Below, in pieces: positions 30,827 through 38,749 of a DNA stretch of 38,749 nt. The notes under the pieces are model-generated. The model made no database searches. It had not been told where the DNA came from and worked only from the letters and a program-made list of their open reading frames with translations. Origin of the DNA: Moniliophthora roreri (Eukaryota > Basidiomycota > Agaricomycetes > Agaricales > Marasmiaceae); assembly GCA_001466705.2 (NCBI GenBank), contig LATX02000038.1:1-38749 (forward strand), read 5' to 3'. A program made the position numbers and the translations under genes. Every line of letters begins with the position of its first letter. Position 1 is the stretch's first letter.

Positions 30827-33218
30827 ATGTCTTCTGGGGAACCAGTACGCTGATTACTTCTGTGCAAGGTGCAAAATATACTGAGCTCTAGCTTTTTTTA
30901 TTCAGACTGTGAGTCGTTCTTCGTCTCAACGTGCGAGCATCGCTGGGAGGTCGGGAAGCCAGGTGTGTTCCAATTGATTCTAATGAGAATAGCTGTAGTG
31001 CTTATTTACCATCAGGAATCCATAGATCCTACTCAAGTATGAAGTAACGCCCTGCTTTTAGATGAAGGACTCTTAGTCAATTCCATACAGATTCCATTGC
31101 CGCCTTCCGAAGCTGGATCGATTCGAGAAAATGAGGTTCGAGATACAGTCATCTCCTTGAATGCTGGCTCTGAGGCTGACTTGGATCTTCAGTCTATGAA
31201 TACCCAGGAATCTATTCCATCCTCGACTAGGATGTGGGAGGAATTTTGGAAAGTGGAAGAGGCAAAGAGATTTTTGCGAAAGGTTGCTGAGCACGATGTA
31301 CGGAATATCATCCTTGCCATTCCAAATACAGACACTGAACACCTCCCCATTAGCCATATATCCCAAATCCTCGCCCGATCCCGACAATGCCAACAGAAAA
31401 CGTAGATGAAGAAAAGAAACCGACACGGACAGAGTCATGGGAGAGGATGTTGAAGGAAGTTTCTAGACATGATGAAGACATGGTCAAGGGTTGGCGAGAC
31501 GACATCGACACCCTCTTAGTTTTCGTATGTTCACTTGCTCTCTATCCCGTCACCTAATATCGATATACCTTTAGGCCGGTCTCTTCTCTGCTGTCGTAAC
31601 AGCATTCGTGATCGAATCATACCAATGGCTGGACGAAGATCCCGCAGACACTACAGTTACGCTCCTCGCACATTTAATCTCAGTACAGGTCAACGGTTCA
31701 CAATCCGCCTCCTTCGAGCCCACCCAATTCAAACCAGACGCATCGTCAATCCGCATCAACGTATTTTGGTTCCTCAGTCTCATCCTCAGCCTCACATCTG
31801 CACTGTTCGGCTTGCTGTGCAAGCAGTGGGTACGAGAACACCAACGAGACACGACAACGCGAACACCAGGAGAAGCTCTAGCACTCCGTCAGCTTCGCCG
31901 AGACAGTTTCGAAAAGTGGGGAGTGTCGTCATTCCTGTCAGCGCTGCCCATCCTTCTCGAGGCTGCTCTTCTATTCTTCTTTGTCGGCGTGTTAGACTTA
32001 TTGTGGAACCGACATCGTGTTCCATTTACCGTTTGCTTGGTTGGAATCTCGTTCAGTGCGGGATTGTATTTCCTCACCGCGCTATTACCCACCCTGATGG
32101 TGCCGAGGGATCAGACGGACGACATCGAATGTAGACAATTCAACCGGCTGTCATACCAATTCATCTGTCCATACAAATCACCTCAGGCATGGTTGGTATA
32201 CCGGCTCTCGAGCATGGTCCTTCGTCCTCTACTTGAAATCCCAGCTATCAACGACTTCCTCCGCGAAAAAGCTCGACGGTTTTGGGATCACATCAAGTCG
32301 CCGGCCTCGGATTGGTCTTCTTTTGACCTCTGGGTAGTCAGACAGTTTGACCAGCACGTCTGGATACCTCATCATTGGGGCTCTTTCAGTCTGAGAGCGT
32401 ATGAGCTGCGCGCTTTTGAATGGGCGGTCGCGATGTTTCGCGATAGCCCTTCCATGATTCCCCATCTTCAAAATGTCTTGGAAACAGTCCCTCCTTCTGT
32501 GGCGGTGTCTTCTGTCTTGGGCAGGTGGAATCGTACGATGTGGAAGGCTGTCTCGGTGCACGATGTCGAGGATGTCCTCAGAAATCCAGATCCACTCCCC
32601 TGGGAACCTCGTTATCCTAACTCTACCATTCGACATCCTGTCCTTCAACAACCTGAAGGGATCAACTTGTTGTTCCACCACCAGTATTGGGTGACACTGG
32701 CTGCATCTCCCTTCGTAGATGATGACGACCTTGATCAGCTCATTGGTGTGGTGAAACGCCAAGATCTACAGCATTCCACCGGCCTCCGTTTTGTCATCCC
32801 GTTCTCCGTAGTCGACGCATTATGGACACATGGAGAGCCAATCGTTTGTGCCAAGAGTCTCACACTACTGTCACTCTTCGAGGAATCTTGGAAAGCATGC
32901 CTAGGGTATGATCAGGAACGCCATGATAACGAACGAGGGGCTTTCATGCGAGCCCTCGCAGATCATATTAACCGCACAGATCGTGTTTCGGCATTATTGA
33001 CGAGTAAACGCGGGCAGGCATTCATTCGTTTCATTCACAATGAGGTTGTTACCCGACGATGGGTTTCAAACTGGGGCACATGGGCTCGAGCAATCGAAAG
33101 AGCACGGGAAGTTGGAGGTTTGCCTTCCGACTACTTTGCACCAATTCCTGATTCGTCAGATGATCTCCCCACGTTACCGAACCTGAGTGCCATGCGATAT
33201 TCTATGGAAACCGAATGA
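30827..33218 (+). CDS. DUF6535 family multi-pass membrane protein, array copy 1
   Basis: Six exons (30827-30844, 30906-30962, 31016-31036, 31091-31297, 31354-31524, 31575-33218) join in frame to 705 aa. Exon 1 codes only for MSSGEP; its start and exon phases recur in copy 3, which supports them. A Ser-rich N-terminus leads to ESWERMLKEVSRHDEDMVKG and the DUF6535 core with four membrane segments: TLLVFAGLFSAVVTAFVIE, VFWFLSLILSLTSALFGLL, FLSALPILLEAALLFFFVG and VCLVGISFSAGLYFLTALL. A long soluble C-terminal part follows (GQAFIRFIHNEVVTRRW and others). The family is expanded in Agaricomycetes and has no known function. The frame ends at TGA 33216-33218, where copy 2 reads CGG, and stays open beyond it. 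Exons 2-4 are short and their boundaries are the least certain. Confidence 0.8.
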
Positions 33219-33915
33219 GATATTCAGGTTGATAACGATGGGGTATTGAGTATCGTGACTTCGAACGAACATGAAGATGCTATTGGAGTTGATCCGTCGG
33301 AAGGTCCCGTTCGTCGTTTACACAACACTGGTGCATGGCTTGCGGCCCGTCGCTGGCTATCCTTCTTTTCGGGAAGCGAAAAAGTCACCCGTAACGATGT
33401 CGATGACAACACTATCCTAGGGGGTCGTATTGCTGATTCACCGGACGAGATGATTGAGATCGCAAGTCGAGAGTCTGGAGAAGGCCATGATGGTAACGCG
33501 CAGCATCTTAGGAAGGACGATAACACGAAGGAATCAGGTTCACGTCAGCGAACGGGTACTGGTATACTTGGCGATTCGAGTGGACAGGGTTGTGAAGTTG
33601 GTGGTGACAGTTATGGCCTTCACAGGTAAGCTTCGTTGTTTTCCGCTGGGATGTTCGGGTAGACTGATGCCACGATGTCAGACAAGGATCTCGAGTGGAT
33701 GCTATGGGACAGCCAACGCATGATCAGGAAGACATGGACGAGGATAACGCGCAGAGGCTTCGAATCCATACCGGTACACTTGGTGACCTGATTGAACAGG
33801 ACAACGAAGTCGGGGTCCATGGTGATAGCTACAGATTTCACAGGTAAGCCTCTGCATCTTTCTTTTCGTCGCTGGGATGTTTGTAGACTGACGCCATGAT
33901 TCCAGCCTCAGGTAA
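33219..33915 (+). other. In-frame continuation of copy 1 after the TGA, with duplicated exon-intron unit
   Basis: The copy 1 frame continues without a stop from 33219 to a donor at 33626, then exons 33682-33843 and 33906-33915 (stop TAA) join in phase, adding about 190 residues of acidic, Asn/Asp/Gly-rich sequence. Two exon-intron units are related: the segment ending GDSYGLH before the donor at 33626 and the one ending GDSYRFH before the donor at 33844. Their introns also match (TCGCTGGGATGTT-type runs). This could be the original C-terminus cut off by the TGA. Confidence 0.55.
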
Positions 33916-35426
33916 CGAGCATCTGACAGTTCAGATCAACGAGAACTTGTTGAATACTGACCCGACCGTAATTCACTGTAAAGATTGAATTATAGTGTTA
34001 TACTGAGTGGTTGTCATCGATACTGGCGGTTCAGATGGAGCATTGTGTACGAGTATAGCAGTTTTCCGGGTCCAGTAGATGAGAAATTGGGGATCTCTGA
34101 ATGTATCCAATCTTATTACAGGTTATGCTACTACACGCATCCCAGTTAGATGTAATGTTCTCTCGTTCATCCCTAAATTCCTATCTTGATTGTGATACCA
34201 TAGAATCCCGTTTCTTCGCGCGCCATCTTCATTCAGAACCAATTTCACAAGTCGAGCAGTGTCTTGGGCACACTAAATGGGAAAATCAGATCAGGACGAG
34301 CAGAAATGAATGTGTTAGAAGCCTAAGGAAAGAAAGGAGGATCCATGTATTGTACGCCTACTTATCTGTGATGCATCCCAACTGGCCTATTCCGCATACT
34401 GCTGCTATTAGGTCCTTCCGCTGGTTCATTCGGAGCAGGAGGGAATAGAGAGCGCACCAATATCGGCTTCGACTTGCAAGAAGAGGGTGACAATGTGAAG
34501 CTTATCGCTAACAGAGTGTACAAAATATGCCGGTGGGGATCTCGATTCGTTTGTACGGAGCATCTAGTTTCACGTTGTAAGTTGGAGAAGGGTGAAGAGA
34601 GAAGGAAAGGGACGTACGTCACCCCTAACTCGAGGCGAGTCTTTCAAGTCAACGAACGCGGTAATGGGTACGACTCAGGTGTCAATGATGTAGACCAGAG
34701 AGAGTATCTAGAGAGATGGCCGTAGTCAAGCCTCGAGATGCCTTGATCTGCACCTTATGTAGTAAGCTAGGGTAGCACGAATCTCGTTAGGCTTCTGATA
34801 CGGTTCCATTTCCGGGAAAGGGGACTATCACCCAATTCAAGTACCTGTTCATTCAGAGGAAACGAATCGGTACCTTCTCTCCTGTTATGGCGCTTTTTTT
34901 TGGTGTTCATTTTCAGAGTCACGGCAAAAGGAAAGGCCTGATTAGTGATTTCATGGCTCCGTCATTGTCGATAATGATGAACTCGAGGAAATGCATCAAA
35001 TGATGGATTGGGAGAGAGGGCTGAAGCATTCTGGGCGTTACCTGGATGTTACATTCTGGTCCCAACACTCATGTTCTTTTCAACTCCCAAGCGGTTTGTG
35101 GGACCACCAAGAACGAGCTAGACTCTCAGTAAGCCAATTATGAAGGACACCGATATCCACCACTAACTTCTGCTTCTGAAGCTAGTCAAGGTACAAAAAT
35201 TTTTCAGGCGCCCAACTTACTGTCATTCCGGAAAATAATGGAAATTTGTCTTGGCTGTCATGCATGTCATGTCATACCTGTAGATAGTAATTGAAGCTCA
35301 TTAAATGATGAGATACAGAAGAGAGAGACGCGACGCGACGCGAAAATCAGACCAGAACGTGGGGAAACGGATTTACGTCATTGTATTGGATGGTATCGAG
35401 GGGATTGAAGCGTCATCGTCATCGAA
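33916..35426. other. Spacer between DUF6535 copies 1 and 2
   Basis: From about 34740 to 35215 it repeats the block at 30240-30720. A piece near 34645-34665 (TTCAAGTCAACGAACGCGGT) also resembles 36717-36740. The plus-strand open frame at 34101-34448 has no recognised domain. No gene is supported. Confidence 0.45.
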
Positions 35427-36450
35427 ATGGCCGTCGTTCTACGTTTTGCACTGTCGCTCACTGTTCGGACGGTCAATCTCAGTCTGGTATGTCTATGTTA
35501 CTCATTTACAATCTTCAAATCTCTCAGGAACACAGCTAGATATTGTCAGCAAATGGGAAACAGAAGAATTAGTATGGATCTGAAGGAATGTGCGCTGAGG
35601 CTTTGGGAGGCGGGCTGGACTAGGGAAGATATATGCTTTGCTCTGGATGTTGGAAAATCAAGTCTCTATAGGTGGAAGAAGTTCTATGAAGTGTTTCAGA
35701 GTGTTCAACCCCCTCCCTCGCCCATCCGTGAGTCATTGGAATGGCGGCTTTCACAGCAATCGAGGAGGTCGAGCTCCCATGGTACCTGGCCATCCATTTT
35801 GACATTGGAAGCTCTGGCACTCTGTCAGCTTCACCGAGACAGCTTTGAGAAGTGGGGAGTATCGTCGTTCCTGTCGGCGCTCCCAATACTCCTTGAAGTA
35901 GCCCTTCTATTCTTCTTCGTCGGTGTTTTGGATTTGCTGTGGAACCGTCATCGTGTTGGGTAAAGATGGTTGCACATTATCCGTGTGGTTTCGCGGATGA
36001 CCTTCCAAACACAATGGAGTGCACAGGCCTACAGCATTCCATCGGCCTCTGTTTCGTCATTCCATTCCCTATACTCAATGCATTGTAGACACATGAAGAC
36101 ACAGACGTTCGTGTGGAGAGTCTCACCCTACTATCCTTCTTTGAGCAATCTTGGAAACCATGCCCAGGGTATGATGAGGAACATCATAATCGCGAGCGTC
36201 GGGGTTTCATGGGAGCCCTCGCAAATCATATTAACTGCCAAGGATATGTTTCGCAATTGTTGACGAGTAAACGCGGGCAGGCATTCATTCGTTACATTCA
36301 CAACGAGGCCATCACGCGACAACTTGTCCATTATCATCCTATTGATTACACATGGCCTCAAGCGATCGAAAGAGCGCAAGAAGTTGGAGGCTTGCCTTCT
36401 GACTGCTTTGCACCGACTCCTGATTCCTCGACGGATGTTCTCCCCGGGTA
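35427..36450 (+). pseudogene. DUF6535 array copy 2: deleted, disrupted and fused to a transposase-like HTH
   Basis: One open frame (35427-35963) first encodes a helix-turn-helix segment (35553 to about 35735). It then passes into DUF6535 sequence at about 35800 (LALCQLHRDSFEKWGVSSFL, third membrane segment, LLWNRHRV) and stops at 35963. The matching region resumes near 36025, in another frame, with QHSIGLCFVIPFP. A TAG at 36086-36088 stands where copy 1 has Trp. It continues as ESLTLLSFFEQSWKPC to GGLPSDCFAPTPDSS. Compared with copy 1, the N-terminal half and a large middle part (fourth membrane segment and more) are missing. It cannot make a normal family member. Confidence 0.8.
35553..35735 (+). 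mobile_element. Transposase-derived helix-turn-helix fragment
   Basis: Reads MGNRRISMDLKECALRLWEA, then GWTREDICFALDVGKSSLYR and WKKFYEVFQS, ending in a Pro-rich stretch. This has the shape of the N-terminal homeodomain-like helix-turn-helix of Tc1/mariner-type DDE transposases common in Agaricomycetes. No DDE catalytic part or terminal repeats are visible; DUF6535 sequence follows within about 70 nt in the same frame. Assignment is by motif memory only. Confidence 0.6.
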
Positions 36451-37357
36451 ACCAAACAGGTCTGATCTGATGCTCTATCGAGACCGAACGGGATATGCAT
36501 TCATAACGATGAGGTCTTGATATGTTACCTCGAACGGTGTAGGATATAGAGTTGGTCCATTGGAGGGAGGACACATTCATTATCCACAGAACTTCAGCGC
36601 TCATAACGTCGGTATCAATGACAATCTTTCATTAGGGTGTCGCATACACAATTTAAGAGAAAGGAAAGTACAGCCACTACCTGTGCCGAATATACCACCC
36701 CAACTGAACACCTGTATTTCAAGTCAGCGAACACGGTGACTGCTTTTGATCCTTCATGTACAACCTATCCTATCGAGCTTTGCATTAGTATACAGGAGAT
36801 AAAAGCAGGCGTAATAAAGCACATATACCTCTACCATTGGCTACACCTCACCACAACGTGAACCAAACATACTCTCGCTGGGTATTTTTTACGGGACTCT
36901 GCCACTCCTTCCACCATAATAGCCGGGGCCCATCTACCACAGGTGATAGTCAACGCATGGTAGGCCGCCAATAATGCGAGGGACATTTTATAGGTACAAT
37001 TGAGAGGGGCGCTACTGTATTTGAGGTACTGGGTGCGAGAGGTGTCAGAGGGTTTTGCGGTGTTTTTTTGAGTCAGAAAGCAAGTTGAGTGAGGATAATG
37101 TCTCGATCTGCACCTTCAGTGTTCATTTTCAGAGTTGAAAAGGCTACTGAGTTGGATCCATAGCGGTCTGTTAGATCCAACAGAAACACACGCCGATGCC
37201 GATGCCTGTTTCCGATTACCCGCCATCCGAGTAACCACCTCGGGCGTCCAAAAACCGCAGCGGCATTTCCCAGCGTGCAGGCTGTCAGTCGCTGTCACCA
37301 CCATGCATCAAGTATGGGAGCCCTCTTTCAAACCACTTTGTCTACCAGATCATTGCG
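36451..37357. other. Spacer between DUF6535 copies 2 and 3
   Basis: The left part continues recognisable similarity to the copy 1 region after its TGA (about 36480-36560), now full of stops. The part from about 37090 repeats upstream-block sequence (CTCGATCTGCACCTT, TTCATTTTCAGAGT), and 37275-37357 matches the stretch before copy 1. No independent gene is seen. Confidence 0.5.
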
Positions 37358-38749
37358 ATGTCTTCTGGGGACTTGGTACGCTGACCATTCTGTTATGCCA
37401 GGTGAAAAACATACTGACCTCTGTTTCGCTACCAGGCTGTAAGCCGTTCTTCGTCTCCACGTACGAGTATCGCTAGGACATCGGGAAGCCAGGTGTGTTT
37501 CAACTGGTTCTAATGGGAATAGCTGTAGTGCTCAATCACCACTAGGAATCCATTCCTCCTACTCAAGTATGAAGTAATGCCCTGCTTTTAGACGAAGACT
37601 CTTAGTCAATTCCATACAGATTCCATTGCCGCCTTCTGAAGCTGGATCGATTCGAGAAAATGAGGTTCGAGATACAGTCATCTCCTTAAAAAGCTAGCAC
37701 TGAGGCTGGCTTGGATCTTCAGTCTATGAATATCCCGGAAGCTGCTTCACCCTCGTCTGAGTCAACAGAGGATGATGAATTCAATAAACTGTTACAAAGG
37801 CACTTTTTCTTGCAGGATGTTGCCAAAAATGATGTACGAAAGATCATCCTTTCCATTCCAAATACAGACACTGAACGCCTCCCCATTAGCCATATATTCC
37901 AAACCCTCGCCCGATGCCAACAAAGCCGACAGAAAACGTAGATGAAGAGAAGAAACCGACACGGACAGAGTCGTGGGAGAGGGTGTTGAAGGAGGTTTCT
38001 AGACATGATGAGGACATGGTCAAGGGTTGGCGAGATGATATCGACACCCTCCTAGTTTTCGTATGTTCCCCTGATCTCTATCTCGTCACCTAATATTGAT
38101 GCACTTCTAGGCCGGTCTCTTCTCTGCTATCGTAACAGCATTCGTGATCGAATCATACCAATGGCTGGACGAAGATCCCGCAGACACCACAGTTACGCTC
38201 CTCACCCATTTAATCTTAGTACAGGTCAACGGTTCACAAGCTACTCCCTTCGAGCCCACCCAATTCAAAGCAGACGCATCGTCAATCCGCATCAATGTGT
38301 TTTGGTTCCTCAGCCTCATCCTCAGCCTCACGTCTGCACTGTTCGGCCTGCTGTGCAAGCAGTGGATACGAGAGCACCAACGAGACACGACAACGCGAAC
38401 ACCAGGAGAAGCCCTGGCACTCCGTCAGCTTCGCCGAGACAGTTTCGAAAAGTGGGGAGTGTTGTCATTCTTGTCGGCCCTTCCTATCCTTCTCGAGGTC
38501 GCTCTGCTATTCTTCTTTGTCGGTGTGTTGGATCTACTGTGGAACCGACATCGTGTTCCATTTGCGGTTTGCTTTGTTGCAATCTCGTTCAGCACGGGAT
38601 TGTATTTCCTCACTACGCTATTACCCACCTTGATGGTGCCAAGGGATCAGACGGACGACATTGAACATGTACGATTCAACCAGCTTTCATACCAATTCAT
38701 CTGTCCATACAAATCACCTCAGGCATGGTTGGTATACTGGTACTCCAGC
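37358..38749 (+). CDS. DUF6535 family membrane protein, array copy 3 (frameshifted N-terminus, runs off window)
   Basis: Exons by comparison with copy 1: 37358-37375, 37436-37492, 37546-37566, 37620-37833, 37890-38060 and 38111 to the window end (213 codons so far). Exons 1-3 and 5 have the same lengths as in copy 1. In exon 4 a TAG (37695-37697) and an extra base break the frame; exon 4 is 214 nt against 207. From exon 5 on the frame is open: TESWERVLKEVSRHDEDMVK, then four membrane segments and LLPTLMVPRDQTDDIE. A shorter protein could start at ATG 37726 or 37914 and keep the membrane core. The C-terminal part lies outside the window. Confidence 0.7.

Noticed and set aside
30771..30844. ATG at 30771 (MDQARG) as start of DUF6535 copy 1
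   Set aside because: It is out of phase with the next exon and is frameshifted in copy 3; the ATG at 30827 keeps phase in both.
31535..32134. Plus-strand frame of about 200 codons and several minus-strand frames over DUF6535 copy 1
   Set aside because: Arg/Ser/His-rich shadow translations of the strong DUF6535 frame; the same shadows appear over copy 3.
1..38749. CRISPR arrays, rRNA or tRNA genes
   Set aside because: No regularly spaced repeats and no rRNA-like or convincing cloverleaf sequence was seen by eye; a tRNAscan run would settle tRNAs.

Overview
The window looks like nuclear DNA of a mushroom-forming basidiomycete (Agaricomycetes). Genes are split by many GT-AG introns of about 48-60 nt, some exons are only 18-23 nt, and DUF6535-type membrane proteins, an expanded family in Agaricomycetes, occur in tandem. 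I built the gene models by hand from frame, splice sites and family motifs. Exon lengths sum to multiples of three and the coding frame is kept across every junction, except where a break is noted.

Left part (1-15,123) carries housekeeping genes. On the minus strand are an APSES/KilA-N (Xbp1-like) transcription factor (195-2327) and ornithine decarboxylase (3501-5122). After a gene-poor 3.2 kb comes the PP2A activator PTPA (8371-9742, minus). It is divergent from KU70 (9935-12823, plus), with a 192-bp shared promoter holding a palindrome and an MCB-like box. A monothiol glutaredoxin of the Grx3/4 type follows (14228-15123, plus).

Middle part (15.3-22.1 kb) is a minus-strand tandem array of three receptor-like single-pass membrane proteins and a relic of a fourth. 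Each full copy has two beta-rich ectodomain repeats, a Gly-rich membrane helix, a basic stop-transfer run, a coiled coil and a C-terminal PPxY motif. The two rightmost copies are near-identical and their spacer is duplicated too. The left copy seems to have lost one base at a splice junction. The next 4.7 kb (22.05-26.8 kb) is gene-poor and includes a spliced minus-strand gene of unknown family interrupted by a stop codon.

Right part: an isochorismatase-fold protein that lacks the usual nucleophilic cysteine (26796-27559), an Erv41-type ER-Golgi cargo receptor with a long low-complexity tail (27951-29952), then a decaying tandem array of DUF6535 membrane proteins to the window edge. Copy 1 is full length but has an in-frame TGA with the frame continuing beyond. 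Copy 2 is a deleted pseudogene joined to a transposase-like helix-turn-helix fragment. Copy 3 has a frameshift near its N-terminus and runs off the window.

The strongest candidates for something undescribed are the PPxY-tailed receptor-like array and the helix-turn-helix/membrane-protein chimera.
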